This document shows positions 8,583-18,240 of a DNA stretch of 64,000 bases, piece by piece (positions within the stretch are counted from its first letter, which is position 1; every line of letters starts with the position of its first letter). The notes beneath the pieces were generated by a model. That model did no database searches. It was not told where the DNA came from and saw nothing but the letters and a program-made list of their open reading frames with translations. The stretch is from Sphingomonas sediminicola. GTDB lineage: Bacteria > Pseudomonadota > Alphaproteobacteria > Sphingomonadales > Sphingomonadaceae. The stretch covers positions 62,001-126,000 of the forward strand of contig NZ_CP060782.1 of assembly GCF_014489515.1 (NCBI RefSeq), in the 5' to 3' direction. A program made the position numbers and the translations under genes.

Positions 8583-9244
8583 CCGAGGCGAACCCACCTC
8601 TTCGCGCCGCCATCATCCCGGTCACGCCGCTGCAGCAGAATTGCACACTGTTGTGGTGCACAAAGACGATGCGCGGCACGCTCACGGATCCGGGCGGAGA
8701 CCTGCCTAAGCTAAAAGCGGCGGCGCAGCAGGCCGGGGTGACGATTGAGAAGATCCTGCTGACCCACGGCCACATCGACCATTGCGGGTCGGCCGGAATC
8801 CTCGCCGAGGAGCTGGGCGTCCCGATCGAAGGGCCGCACGAGGCCGACCGCTTCTGGATCTCGCGTCTCGACGACGACGGGAAGCGCTGGGGCATCACCG
8901 GCAAGCCGTTCGAGCCCAATCGCTGGCTCGAGGATGGCGACACCGCGACGGTCGGCGAGCTGACCTTCGACGTCCGTCACTGCCCCGGCCACACGCCGGG
9001 CCACGTCGTCTTCCACCACGCGGAGTCGAAACTGGCGATCGTCGGCGACGTTCTCTTCAAAGGCTCGATCGGGCGCTGGGACTTCCCGATGGGCAATCAT
9101 CAGCAACTCATCGAATCGATTACACAGAAGCTCTGGCCGATGGGCGGCGAGACGGCCTTCATACCGGGGCACGGGCCGATGTCGACCTTCGGGCATGAGC
9201 GGGCGACAAATCCGTTCTGCGGAGATGCGGCGTTGGCGGCCTGA
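8579..9244 (+). CDS. Metallo-beta-lactamase-fold hydrolase (glyoxalase II-like)
   Basis: 221 residues, starting at the ATG that overlaps the previous stop. The metal-binding motif is H63-x-H65-x-D67-H68 in 'LLTHGHIDHCG'. Further ligands lie in 'CPGHTPGHVVF', 'AIVGDVLFKGSIGR' and 'FIPGHGPMSTFGHE'. This is the pattern of small YcbL-type hydroxyacylglutathione hydrolase relatives, so thioester hydrolysis is likely, but the glutathione-binding C-terminal domain of true GloB is absent. It is cytoplasmic. Translational coupling to the exported S9 peptidase is probably a matter of co-expression. Confidence 0.88.
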   Translation: MTEANPPLRAAIIPVTPLQQNCTLLWCTKTMRGTLTDPGGDLPKLKAAAQQAGVTIEKILLTHGHIDHCGSAGILAEELGVPIEGPHEADRFWISRLDDDGKRWGITGKPFEPNRWLEDGDTATVGELTFDVRHCPGHTPGHVVFHHAESKLAIVGDVLFKGSIGRWDFPMGNHQQLIESITQKLWPMGGETAFIPGHGPMSTFGHERATNPFCGDAALAA

Positions 9245-9258
9245 GTGGGAGAGCATCA

Positions 9259-9917
9259 ATGGGGTTGGATCTCGTTGTCGAAGGATGCCCAAAGCCAGGA
9301 CACGAAGCAGAATGGCGAGAAATTCTCGCGCGATCTTTTGGTGACGGCGAACCAATCGATTCGGACGCCAGTCGCTTCGGCGAGATCAGCATCCCCCGCA
9401 TGAGCGAGTTGGAGCTCCCCGTGTCGGCTTCGACCCTGATGCGGATAGCTGGATTATCCAGGCGCGCGGGGCGCAAACGCCAGCGGAGGTGGCAGCCGCA
9501 CTGAAAGACTTCCACGGGTACTGTGTCCTGCGATTGGCAAGATCCGATGGCATCCCCTTGTATAGCCATGGAGGCCAATACGAGGGATTGGATGAAACTA
9601 GCTTCCGTGGTGCATTCCTTGGCGCATGCACAGATGTTCTTTCGTCGCAGCTGATTGAGGCTGCTTGGGAGCACAGATTTCCTGAGGAAGCTGTCGAGTA
9701 TGGCCGCGACTTGCTCGCGGCGGCCGACGTGGCGAAGACAGCGGATGTCGATACTGGAGTGCAGACCAGTGGCTTAGGGCGAATGTTCGGCCTCGGTCGG
9801 CCAAAGCGGCCGCCGAGTGAATTCCCGCTCGAGGAACAGAAGAGGATAGTTGAGGCTGCAGGAAAGTGGTTCGTCTTCTGGGGCGAGCGCGGCCATGCAA
9901 TTCGCGCTTGGTTCTAA
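9259..9917 (+). CDS. Hypothetical protein, one apparent frameshift
   Basis: Two overlapping frames join into one product of about 219 residues if one base is added to the C run near 9418. The join reads 'SELELP' plus 'VGFDPDADSWIIQARGAQ' and on to 'TPAEVAAALKDFHGYCVL'. It starts 'MGLDLVVEGCPKPGHEAEW', has a Trp/Phe-rich core and ends 'KWFVFWGERGHAIRAWF'. There is no signal peptide and no membrane segment. I do not recognise the family. GC content and codon choice look less extreme than in the flanking genes, which hints at acquired DNA. It sits between the hydrolase and rpmF. Confidence 0.65.
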
Positions 9918-10062
9918 TAGTCCGACCGCCTTGCGCTCTCGTCTCTTTCCGTTATAGGAGCCGCGTTCGCGACGATCCGGACGCCGCCGCGGGGCTTCCC
10001 CGTTGAAGAGGCACCGATCGTCGCCAATTTTTTTGTAATCAGATTCCAAGACAGGTGCCTCC

Positions 10063-10242
10063 ATGGCCGTTCCGAAGAGAAAAACCTCGCCCTCGAAGCG
10101 CAACATGCGCCGCAGCCACCACGCGCTGAAGGCCACGACGTTTCAGGAATGCCCGAACTGCGGTGAGCTGAAGCTCCCCCACAATCTGTGCCAGGCATGC
10201 GGCCACTATAATGGCCGCGAGATCGTTTCGACTGAAGCCTAA
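10063..10242 (+). CDS. rpmF: 50S ribosomal protein L32
   Basis: 59 residues beginning '[20 protein letters not shown]', the signature of bacterial L32. It carries the zinc-ribbon cysteines in '[18 protein letters not shown]' (CxxC and CxxC). It belongs to the large ribosomal subunit. It sits 29 bases upstream of plsX, the classical rpmF-plsX-fabH order that ties ribosome and membrane synthesis. The four cysteines mark it as the zinc-containing form. Confidence 0.97.
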   Translation: MAVPKRKTSPSKRNMRRSHHALKATTFQECPNCGELKLPHNLCQACGHYNGREIVSTEA

Positions 10243-10271
10243 CGGCCAAAGGAGGCGCGGGGCTGAAGGCG

Positions 10272-11318
10272 ATGAACGCAGGCCCGCGGATCGCGATTGA
10301 TGCAATGGGAGGCGACACCGGCCCGGCGGCGATCATCGCCGGCGTCGTCCGCGCATGCCGCAAGGATTCCGCCCTTCAATTCACCCTCTTCGGCGACGAG
10401 AAGATCGTCCGCGCGGAGCTAAAGAAGCATGGCCAGCTCGATCGCGGTGTGATTGTTTGTCACACGCCCGAATCCATCGCCGCTTCAGAGAAACCCAGCC
10501 AGGCGATCCGCCGCGCCAAGACGACGTCGATGGGCGTGGCAATCAATGCCGTGAAAGACGGGCAGGCCGACGCCGCGGTCTCCGGAGGAAACACCGGCGC
10601 GCTGATGGCTATGTCGAAGCTTGCGCTGCGCACCATGCCCGGCATCGACCGGCCGGCGCTCGCCGCTTTGTTGCCGACGCTCGGCGAGCAAGACTGTGTC
10701 ATGCTCGACCTTGGCGCCAACACCGAGTGCGACGCCCAGAACCTCGTCCAGTTCGCAGTGATGGGCTCGGCATATGCGCGCACTGTCCTGGGCGTTTCGA
10801 AGCCGCGTGTGAAGCTGCTCAACATTGGAACCGAGGAGTTAAAGGGCACGGACGAGCTCAAGGAGGCTGCCGCTCTGCTGCGCGATGCCGATTATCTGGC
10901 GTTCCGGTTCGACGGCTTCACCGAGGGCGACCAATTGTCGCGCGGCAACGTCGACGTGGTCGTAACCGACGGCTTCTCCGGCAACATCGCGCTCAAGACC
11001 GCCGAGGGCACCGCGCGCTTCGTGACCGATCTTCTGCGCCGGGCCTTCAAGAGCTCGCTTCGCTCCAAGGCGGGGTTCGCGTTGTCGAAGCCGGCGCTGA
11101 ACCTGCTCAAGCACCACCTCGACCCGAACAACCACAACGGCGCGGTCTTCCTCGGCCTCAACGGCCTGGTCGTGAAAAGCCACGGCGGCGCGAATCCGAA
11201 AGGCGTCGCCAACGCGATCAACGTCGCGGCGAGCATGGTCCGCAACGACATCATCCGGAAGATCGGCGACGATCTCGACAATTTCCGGGCTCACGCCTTC
11301 AACGAGGCTGCCCAGTGA
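10272..11318 (+). CDS. plsX: Phosphate acyltransferase PlsX
   Basis: 348 residues. PlsX makes acyl-phosphate from acyl-ACP for phospholipid synthesis and acts as a peripheral membrane enzyme. Family motifs are '[12 protein letters not shown]' at the N-terminus, '[10 protein letters not shown]', '[18 protein letters not shown]', '[11 protein letters not shown]' and '[17 protein letters not shown]'. Length is standard. The stop overlaps the fabH GTG start (GTGA at 11315-11318), so the two are translationally coupled. The frame is intact, unlike fabH just downstream. Confidence 0.97.
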   Translation: MNAGPRIAIDAMGGDTGPAAIIAGVVRACRKDSALQFTLFGDEKIVRAELKKHGQLDRGVIVCHTPESIAASEKPSQAIRRAKTTSMGVAINAVKDGQADAAVSGGNTGALMAMSKLALRTMPGIDRPALAALLPTLGEQDCVMLDLGANTECDAQNLVQFAVMGSAYARTVLGVSKPRVKLLNIGTEELKGTDELKEAAALLRDADYLAFRFDGFTEGDQLSRGNVDVVVTDGFSGNIALKTAEGTARFVTDLLRRAFKSSLRSKAGFALSKPALNLLKHHLDPNNHNGAVFLGLNGLVVKSHGGANPKGVANAINVAASMVRNDIIRKIGDDLDNFRAHAFNEAAQ

Positions 11319-12271
11319 CCCTTCGTTCCGTCGTCATTGGAACCGGTTCCGCTCTCCCCAAGCGCCGCGTCGACAATGAAGAACTGGCGCGGCAGGTCGA
11401 CACGTCCGACCAGTGGATCGTCGAGCGTACCGGCATTCGCAGCCGCTACATTGCGGGCGAAGGCGAGACGACCGCGAGCCTCGCGACCGACGCAGCGCGC
11501 GCCGCGCTCGAGAATGCCGGGATCGAATCGGCCGAAGTCGACCTGATCGTCCTAGCAACGGCGACCCCCGACCAGACCTTCCCGTCGTCGGCAACCAAGG
11601 TTCAGGCCGCGCTTGGAATCAACGATTGCGTTGCTTTCGACGTCCACGCCGTCTGCACCGGCTTCCTCTATGCCGTGAGCGTTGCGGACGCGATGATCCG
11701 TGGGGGCACGGGTCGGACCGCGCTCGTCATTGGCGCAGAGACATTCAGCAGGATCCTCGACTGGGAAGACCGTACCACTTGCGTCCTGTTCGGCGATGGT
11801 GCCGGGGCGCTCGTCCTGCGCGCGGAGGAAGGCGAGCGCGGAATCCTGGCGACGAAACTACACGCCGATGGCCGTCACAACGATTTGCTGTTCGTCGATG
11901 GCGGGCCTTCCACGACTGGCACGGTCGGCAAGCTCCGGATGAAGGGGCGCGAAGTTTTCCGCCACGCAGTCGTGAATCTCGCCGACGTGCTGAACGAAGT
12001 ACTGACCGCGACCGACCTGAAGGCCGAGGACGTTGATTGGGTCGTGCCACATCAGGCCAATGCGCGGATCCTCGACGCGACTGCGAAGAAGCTCGGCCTT
12101 CCGAGCGAGAAGGTCGTCGTCACGGTGGACCGGCATGCAAATACGTCGGCCGCATCGGTTCCTCTTGCGTTGGACACTGCGGTGAAGGATGGACGAATCA
12201 AGCGCGGGATATTGTTGTTCTCGAAGCCATGGGGGTGGCTTCACGTGGGGGCTGCAGTCCTCAGGTATTGA
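11315..12271 (+). CDS. fabH: 3-oxoacyl-ACP synthase III (three apparent missing bases near the end)
   Basis: 318 residues as given. The Cys-His-Asn triad is visible: C114 in '[10 protein letters not shown]', His in '[10 protein letters not shown]' and Asn in '[12 protein letters not shown]'. It starts fatty-acid synthesis by condensing an acyl-CoA with malonyl-ACP. The conserved C-terminal glycine strand is garbled: the sequence reads '[19 protein letters not shown]'. Adding single bases near 12216 (TTC-TC), in the G run near 12230 and in the G run near 12248 restores 'LEAMGGGFTWGAAVLRY'. The three losses cancel, so the frame stays open and the damage is easy to miss. GTG start coupled to plsX. 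Confidence 0.93.
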   Translation: MTLRSVVIGTGSALPKRRVDNEELARQVDTSDQWIVERTGIRSRYIAGEGETTASLATDAARAALENAGIESAEVDLIVLATATPDQTFPSSATKVQAALGINDCVAFDVHAVCTGFLYAVSVADAMIRGGTGRTALVIGAETFSRILDWEDRTTCVLFGDGAGALVLRAEEGERGILATKLHADGRHNDLLFVDGGPSTTGTVGKLRMKGREVFRHAVVNLADVLNEVLTATDLKAEDVDWVVPHQANARILDATAKKLGLPSEKVVVTVDRHANTSAASVPLALDTAVKDGRIKRGILLFSKPWGWLHVGAAVLRY

Positions 12272-12279
12272 AAACTAAT

Positions 12280-12347
12280 GGAAATCAGTGAAAAGTCGCA
12301 TTGTCGACACGGCTGATTTCCGTTACGCAGCTGTAATATGCCGTAAC
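12280..12347. promoter_or_regulatory. Two nested inverted repeats between fabH and ihfA
   Basis: GGAAATCAG (12280-12288) is mirrored exactly by CTGATTTCC (12313-12321), with a 24-base spacer. Directly after it, GTTACG (12322-12327) is mirrored by CGTAAC (12342-12347). They lie 35-100 bases before the ihfA ATG. They could be operator sites or an attenuator stem; no T-run follows, so a simple terminator is unlikely. Confidence 0.4.
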
Positions 12348-12381
12348 CGGGGATGCGGCGAGTCTTGGGCGGGAGAATCAG

Positions 12382-12711
12382 ATGGCCGACCTCGGCATCG
12401 CACGGATGAGCAAGGAGATGGGTTTGGGCGGGACGTTGACCCGTGCCGACTTGGCGGACGTCGTCCATAATAGGCTAGGCCTATCGCGCGCCGAATCGGC
12501 GCAGCTCGTCGAGCGGGTGCTTCACCACATGTGCCATGCCCTGTCGGAGGGTCAGAACGTGAAGATCTCCGGCTTCGGAAGCTTCATCCTTCGCGACAAA
12601 GGCGAGCGCGTCGGCCGCAACCCGAAGACGGGCATCGAGGTTGCGATCGCTCCGCGGCGCGTCATGACCTTCCGCGCGAGCCAGATCATGCGCGACAGGA
12701 TTGCCCGGTAA
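12382..12711 (+). CDS. ihfA: Integration host factor alpha subunit
   Basis: 109 residues of the HU/IHF family. The N-terminal dimer helices are '[20 protein letters not shown]' and '[14 protein letters not shown]'-like sequence; the beta arm carries '[25 protein letters not shown]', including the Pro that intercalates in DNA. The C-terminus is '[16 protein letters not shown]'. About 15 extra N-terminal residues ('[17 protein letters not shown]') precede the core, so a later start is possible. It bends DNA in the nucleoid. It lies 8 bases before a MerR-type gene; the ihfA-merR order after fabH is common in alphaproteobacteria. Confidence 0.93.
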   Translation: MADLGIARMSKEMGLGGTLTRADLADVVHNRLGLSRAESAQLVERVLHHMCHALSEGQNVKISGFGSFILRDKGERVGRNPKTGIEVAIAPRRVMTFRASQIMRDRIAR

Positions 12712-12719
12712 GAATCGGG

Positions 12720-13103
12720 ATGGCGACCGGCGAAAAGGCTCCGGGCGCCTTCAAGACAATCGGCGAGCTTTCCAACGAGCTCGGCGTTGCGCAGCACATC
12801 CTGCGTTATTGGGAAACCAAGTTTCCCCAGCTGCGGCCGCTTCAGCGCGCCGGCAACCGGCGCTACTACCGGCCTGCCGACGTCGAGCTTGCGCGTATGA
12901 TCCATCGCCTCCTGAACAGCGAGGGCTATACGGTCCGGGGCGTCCAGAAAGTGCTTCGGAGCAAGGACGTGCCGCAGGTTGGGCCGGTCGCCGCTGCCGT
13001 CGGCGATGCCGCCGTTGCAATGGAGCGTCCATCCGCGAGCAGCATCGACGTCGAGCGCCTGAAGGCGATCCGCCACCATCTTGCGGCGCTGATCGAAGAC
13101 TAA
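12720..13103 (+). CDS. MerR-family transcriptional regulator
   Basis: 127 residues. The N-terminal winged helix-turn-helix reads 'FKTIGELSNELGVAQHILRYWE' followed by the wing 'RPLQRAGNRRYYRPADVELA' and 'LLNSEGYTVRGVQKVLRS'. The C-terminal part is short, Ala/Val-rich, and lacks the metal-binding cysteines of MerR, CueR or SoxR. This is the IhfA-linked MerR type with an unknown effector, common in alphaproteobacteria. It is in the same operon as ihfA. Its stop overlaps the convergent sixA stop by four bases. Confidence 0.9.
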   Translation: MATGEKAPGAFKTIGELSNELGVAQHILRYWETKFPQLRPLQRAGNRRYYRPADVELARMIHRLLNSEGYTVRGVQKVLRSKDVPQVGPVAAAVGDAAVAMERPSASSIDVERLKAIRHHLAALIED

Positions 13104-13609
13104 AGATCGCGGGGTTTAACGAAGCTCCGAAGGCGGCCGGTCCCGGACGCCACGTCCGGCCAGTCTTCGACGTCGAAGGTGATTTCCGCCATCGCGCCCG
13201 TTGGGAATTTGTGAGCCACTTCTTCCCTTAGCTCGTTCGGTCCGTTCGAAAGGACGAGAACCAGCTCGTGCATTCCGGGATTATGACCGACGATCAGTAG
13301 TCGAGCGGCGTCGGCGGGCGCGCGGCGTACCAGTTCGACCAATGTTTCCGTCTCCGCGAGATAGATCGCCCGGTCTTCGACCGCGTTGAGCTTGCCGCCG
13401 AAGCCCTCCTCCGCCCGCGCCAAGGTCTCCTTCGTCCGAACGGCAGGGCTTAGTAGGACCAGGTCCGGGACAAGCTCCCGCTCGCGCATTTCGTGGCCGA
13501 TCGCCTTCGCAGCCTTCCAGCCCCGATCGTTCAACGGTCGGTCGAAATCCTTGAGCGAGGAATCGCCCCAGTCCGATTTGGCGTGACGAAGAAGGTAAAG
13601 CGTCTTCAT
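13100..13609 (-). CDS. sixA: Histidine phosphatase SixA-type
   Basis: 169 residues. The phosphohistidine motif is 'LLRHAKSDWGD' (R8-H9), with 'RPLNDRGWKAAKAIG', 'LLSPAVRTKETL' and a second catalytic His in 'LIVGHNPGMHEL'. The enzyme dephosphorylates histidine phosphotransfer domains or similar targets in the cytoplasm. Its start overlaps the dinG stop (ATGA), so both come from one transcript. The frame is intact. Confidence 0.9.
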   Translation of the reverse strand: MKTLYLLRHAKSDWGDSSLKDFDRPLNDRGWKAAKAIGHEMRERELVPDLVLLSPAVRTKETLARAEEGFGGKLNAVEDRAIYLAETETLVELVRRAPADAARLLIVGHNPGMHELVLVLSNGPNELREEVAHKFPTGAMAEITFDVEDWPDVASGTGRLRSFVKPRDL

Positions 13610-16309
13610 TTGACGGGCTCCGGAACCGCTGTCGCCGGCCTAGCAGATCGCGTCGCCGCGACGTGCGCAATCGCCTCGTCGAGCGGAACGCGGCGGATCG
13701 GCACGCCTGGCGGGAAAGCCGACAGGAGCCGCGACGGCATTGCCGCCGACAGGATCACGAACGTCCCGCGATCACCCTCGCGACGAATCAATCGGCCGAA
13801 TGCCTGTGCGAGGCGGGCGCGGACGACTGCATCGTCATAGGCGCTACCGCCGCCCGCCATTCTCCGGGCCGCGTGCAGTACTGTTGGTCGCGGCCAGGGC
13901 ACCCGCTCCATCAATACCAGCCGAAGCGATTCGCCCGGCACATCGACTCCATCGCGAAGGGCATCTGTTCCTAGTAGCGACGCACGAGGATCGTCGCGGA
14001 AGATGTCGACTAGAGTCCCGGGATCTATGGGGTCGACGTGCTGCGCGAGCAGGGGCAGGCCGGTGCGTGCCAGCCGGTCGGCGATGCGCGAATGCACCGT
14101 CTTCAGCCGCTGGATAGCGGTGAACAGCCCAAGTGTCCCGCCGCCCGCCGCCTCAATCAAGCGAGCATAGGCACCCGCAAGTCCCGCCGAGTCGCCCTGC
14201 TTTACGTCGGTGACGATCAGCACTTCGGAGCAGGCGGCATAGTCGAAGGGCTGTTAGCCTCGAACCGGTCGACATTCGATTCGAGGTGCGCCGCTCCGGT
14301 CCGTGCTTCGGCCCGAGCCCAGCTTCCATCGCCGCCCCGAAGCGTCGCGGAGGTGACCAGCACGCCATGCGCCTGCTTCAGTACCGCACCGGCAAGCGGC
14401 TTGGTTGGGTCGAGCCAGCGGCGATGGATCGCCACATCGAACTCGCGTCCTTCTGCGCGCTCGATGGCCAACCAATCTACGAACTCGGGGTCCGCCGCTC
14501 CGCCGACCCGGCCCAGCAGCGCGATCCAGGCCGAAAGGATCTCGCGCCGCCAGGAAAGGCCGTTGATCGCACCCTCGACCCGCGCACGAGCTTGCGAATC
14601 GAGCCAGTCAGGTGCGTCCTCGATGACCGCTTCGAGGCGGCGGCCAAGCGCGGCCAGCGGCTTAAGAAGGGCCTCGAGCGTCTCCAGCGCCTTCGCGGCC
14701 GCAGCGACCAGCGCGCCGTCCGGCTCGGCAAGTTCGGTCTCGATCCCGTAACCCGCGTCCTGCGCCTTGGCCCGTGCGTAGACCATCCCGCGCACCTCGC
14801 CGAGCAAGGCCTCGAAGGGCCGAACGGCGATCCTTCGATGATCCGCTGCAGCCAGCCGTCGGACGGTAATGCCTTCGCCGCGTCGATGGCCGCCTCCAGC
14901 GCTTGCGCGCCTTCGTCGTCATAGCTGGCGACATCCATCAGGCGCGCCGCAAGCCCACGCCGCCGGCCCCGCGAGCGGCCTTCCGGCCCGACGATCCAGC
15001 GCCGCATCTCGATCGCGTCCTGCCCGCCGAAGGCGACGGCGAACGTCGAATCCGCGGCATCGAACAGGTGATGGCCTTCATCGAAGATGATCCGCTGAGG
15101 CGAATCTTCGCGGGCGCGAGCGGCGTTGACCATCACCAGCGCATGGTTGGCAATCACGATGTCGGCTTCGCGACCGGCGCGCTCAGCCTTCTCGATGAAA
15201 CAACGCCGATAGTGAGGGCAACCCGCATAAACGCATTCGCCGCGACGGTCGGTCAGTGCGGTAGCGCCTGCGCGGCGAAACAGGCTCGGCAGCCAGCCGG
15301 GCAGGTCCCCGCCGACCATGTCGCCGTCCTTGGAATAGGCGGCCCAACGCCCGACCAGCTGGGCGAGGATTGCCGCCCGACCCGCGAACGATCCCTGCAA
15401 CGCGTCCTCGAGGTTGAGCAGGCAGAGATAATTCTCGCGGCCCTTGCGGACGACGATCCGACGGGCGCGCTCCTCGGCGTTTTCGAATAGCCGCGGGCCC
15501 TCGGCATCGAGTTGCCGCTGCAGCGCCTTGGTAAAGGTCGAGACCCACACCGTCCCGCCGGAAGCCTCCGACCAGAGCGATGCAGGCGACAGATAGGCGA
15601 GCGTCTTGCCGATTCCGGTGCCCGCCTCGGCCAGAAGCATATTCGGCGAATCTTTTTGCCGTCGCGGCGCGAAGATGCTGGTCGCTTCCCCGGCCATGGC
15701 CGATTGCCCGGCGCGAAGCTCGGACCGCGATCCGGTCAGCTTCTTCAGCCGGTCTCGCGCCGCGTCTGGATCGATCATAACGGTCCGCGGCGGCGGGCGA
15801 TCAGCCGTTTCCTCCCATTGCTTGAGTCGCGAAAAGAGCATTCGCTCGCCGCGCTCCGGCCGTTCGAGCCGGGCGGCGATCAGCGGCGCCCAGCCCCAGC
15901 CCATACGCGCCAGCGACTGGCTCGACGTCCAGGCGCCCTCGCGTTCCTTCCAGTCGGACTGTTCCAGCACGTCGAGCAAGGCGACTGCTATGGCCCGGAA
16001 CGACTCCGCCGCCTGCGCCTCTCCCGTAGGCGGCTCCAGCCCGACCGCGCGGCACATGCCTGCTACCGTCGGCACTGCGAATCGCGCCGGATGGATGAAA
16101 GCGAACAGCTCCAGAAGGTCGAGTCCCGACAATTCGGGGTAGCCGAGGCGCTGTCCGACGAGTGGCGCGTTGAGGATGATGTGGGGCGTTTCGGCAGCAC
16201 GCGCGATTGCCTCTCCGCGGCTCGCCTCGCGCGATTCGTCGCCGCTATTGGCGATCCAGATGCCGGCGTGGGTTGCGTGCAGCGCGGGAAGAGGCAAAGG
16301 AGCGCCCAT
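13606..16309 (-). CDS. DinG-type ATP-dependent DNA helicase, two apparent frameshifts
   Basis: About 901 residues after restoring one base near 14817 and one near 14249. It is a superfamily 2 helicase of the DinG/XPD type. Walker A is 'AEAGTGIGKTLAY' and the DEAH-like box is 'IIFDEGHHLFDAAD'. Iron-sulphur cysteines lie in 'ENYLCLLN' and 'GECVYAGCPHYRRCF'. Motif VI is in the last third ('ARLAQAFGRLIRREGDRGT'). Breaks fall at 'GSPFGP' to 'FEALLGEVRGM' and at 'FEANSP' to 'FDYAACSEVLIV'; both sides continue the family fold. An extra N-terminal region of about 200 residues before Walker A is usual for the alphaproteobacterial form. The gene is coupled to sixA and divergent from lysK. Confidence 0.85.
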
Positions 16310-16379
16310 TCCCAGACCTTGTCGCCAAGAGAACAGAAGAGCAACGGATTTGGACGCGCAGACCCTTCGGACAGCCGCA

Positions 16380-17936
16380 ATGGCTTCAAAGGCCTGGCCT
16401 TACGAAGAGGCGCGCAAGCTCCTGAAGCGCTGGCCGGATGGAAAGCCCAACGGCGAGCCGATGGTCTTCGAGACCGGCTACGGTCCGTCGGGCCTCCCGC
16501 ACATCGGCACGTTCAACGAGGTGCTGCGTACCACCTTCGTCCGCCAGGCCTATGAGGAACTCACTGGTGGAGCGCGGACGCGCCTGATCGCCTTCAGCGA
16601 CGACATGGACGGCCTGCGCAAGGTCCCGGACAATGTTCCCGAGCAGGAAATGCTGACGCAGCATCTCGGAAAGCCGCTGACGCAAATCCCCGATCCGTTC
16701 GGGAGCCACGAGAGCTTCGCGCATCACAATAATGCGATGCTCCGCCATTTCCTCGACCGCTACGGCTTCGACTATGAATTTCTGTCCGCGACCGAATGCT
16801 ATTCAAGCGGCCGGTTCGACGAAGTCCTGCGCTCGGTCCTTCGTAACTGGGACGGCGTGATGGGCGTGATGCTCCCGACCCTTCGCGAAGAACGCCGGCA
16901 GACCTATTCGCCGATCCTGCCGGTATCGCCCACGAGCGGCCGCGTCCTGCAGGTGCCCGTCGAGGTCATCGATGCCGAGGCCGGGCTCATCGCCTTCAAC
17001 GACGAGGAAGGCCGCGTCGAGCAGTCGGCGCTTGGCGGACAGGCGAAGCTTCAGTGGAAGGTCGATTGGGCCGCCCGCTGGGTCGCGCTCGGCGTCGACT
17101 ATGAGATGGCCGGCAAGGATTTGATCGACAGCGTCGTCCAGTCATCGAAGATCACGCGCGTCCTCGGTGGTCGCCCGCCGGAGGGCTTCAATTACGAGAT
17201 GTTCCTCGACGAAAAAGGAGAGAAGATCTCAAAGTCGAAGGGCAACGGGCTCAGCCTCGAGGAATGGTTGCGCTACGGCAGTGAGCCGAGCCTCGCATTC
17301 TACATTTACCGCGAGCCGAAGAAGGCGAAGAGCCTTCACCTCGGTCTCATCCCGCGCGCGGTCGACGAATATTGGCAGTTCCGCGGGAACTATCAGAGCC
17401 AGCCGATAGAGCAGCAGCTCGGCAATCCGGTCCATCACATCCACAACGGCGCTGCGCCGGAGCCGCAGAGCCTGCCGCTCACTTACGGCCTGCTGCTTAA
17501 CCTCGTCAGCCTGCCGGGCATCCACGACAAGGAGACCGCCTGGCGGTTCGTGCAGCGCTACGCACCGGACACGTCGGCGGACACGCATGCCGAGCTCGAC
17601 GAGCTGATCGGGCTCGCCGTCAATTACGCTCGTGATTTCGTTGTTCCGACGCTGAAGCGGCGGTCACCGACCGAGCTGGAGGCAGCGGCGCTGCGCGACC
17701 TCGACAAGGAATTAGCGGAGCTTCCGGCCGATGCCGAAGGCGAGGCGATCCAACATCTCGTGTTCGAGGTCGGCAAGCGCCATCCGTTCGAGAGCCTGCG
17801 CGGCTGGTTTCAGGCGCTTTACGAAACGCTGCTCGGATCGAGCCAGGGCCCGCGCATGGGCAGCTTCATCGCGCTCTACGGCGTGGACAATAGCCGGAAG
17901 CTGATCGCAGAAGCCTTGGAGAGTGTCGCGGCCTAA
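16380..17936 (+). CDS. lysK: Lysyl-tRNA synthetase, class I
   Basis: 518 residues. The class I signature HIGT is at 41-44 in 'YGPSGLPHIGTF' and the KMSKS equivalent is 'GEKISKSKGNGLS' (near residue 280). The rest matches the archaeal/alphaproteobacterial class I LysRS rather than the class II enzyme of most bacteria. I use the ATG at 16380, right before 'ASKAWPYEEARKLLKRWP'; upstream residues in the open frame are unrelated. It charges tRNA-Lys. It is divergent from dinG with a 70-base gap. The frame is intact and the length is normal. Confidence 0.95.
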   Translation: MASKAWPYEEARKLLKRWPDGKPNGEPMVFETGYGPSGLPHIGTFNEVLRTTFVRQAYEELTGGARTRLIAFSDDMDGLRKVPDNVPEQEMLTQHLGKPLTQIPDPFGSHESFAHHNNAMLRHFLDRYGFDYEFLSATECYSSGRFDEVLRSVLRNWDGVMGVMLPTLREERRQTYSPILPVSPTSGRVLQVPVEVIDAEAGLIAFNDEEGRVEQSALGGQAKLQWKVDWAARWVALGVDYEMAGKDLIDSVVQSSKITRVLGGRPPEGFNYEMFLDEKGEKISKSKGNGLSLEEWLRYGSEPSLAFYIYREPKKAKSLHLGLIPRAVDEYWQFRGNYQSQPIEQQLGNPVHHIHNGAAPEPQSLPLTYGLLLNLVSLPGIHDKETAWRFVQRYAPDTSADTHAELDELIGLAVNYARDFVVPTLKRRSPTELEAAALRDLDKELAELPADAEGEAIQHLVFEVGKRHPFESLRGWFQALYETLLGSSQGPRMGSFIALYGVDNSRKLIAEALESVAA

Positions 17937-18139
17937 GGCATGAAGGCGCGGAGGCCTGCCGAGATCGGCACCTCGCCAAGCGCCTGTTCGCTCACCACCA
18001 CGACTTCAGCACCCTGCTTGGCGTGAGGGCATCCGCCACTCAGGTGCGGTTCGCTTTCTGCGGGAGGCTGCTGAGCAGCAACGGGCGCGACCCAGCACAA
18101 AGCCGCCATCATTAGCAGGTTCCGAATTTGCCTTGCCAT
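17933..18139 (-). CDS. Small exported protein of unknown function (68 aa)
   Basis: It begins 'MARQIRNLLMMAALCWVAPVAA', a Sec signal with likely cleavage after 'VAA'. The mature part is about 46 residues with one Cys in 'HLSGGCPHAKQG' and ends 'VPISAGLRAFMP'. GAGGAG lies about 8 bases before the ATG at 18139, so I choose that start over a longer frame. No family recognised. It is convergent with lysK (stops overlap by four bases) and downstream of the S41 peptidase gene on the same strand, about 100 bases away. Confidence 0.55.
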   Translation of the reverse strand: MARQIRNLLMMAALCWVAPVAAQQPPAESEPHLSGGCPHAKQGAEVVVVSEQALGEVPISAGLRAFMP

Positions 18140-18240
18140 CGATGTGCTCCTCGACCCGTCCATTCTACTCCCGCTGGCCGTCGCAATTCGTGCAATTTCG
18201 ATGGGCCGCCTGCCAGAAATCGGCAAACGGCCCACGTGTT

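Noticed and set aside
10355-11314. Long open frame through plsX into fabH
   Set aside because: The upstream part is an Arg-rich shadow of plsX; plsX in the other frame has all family motifs.
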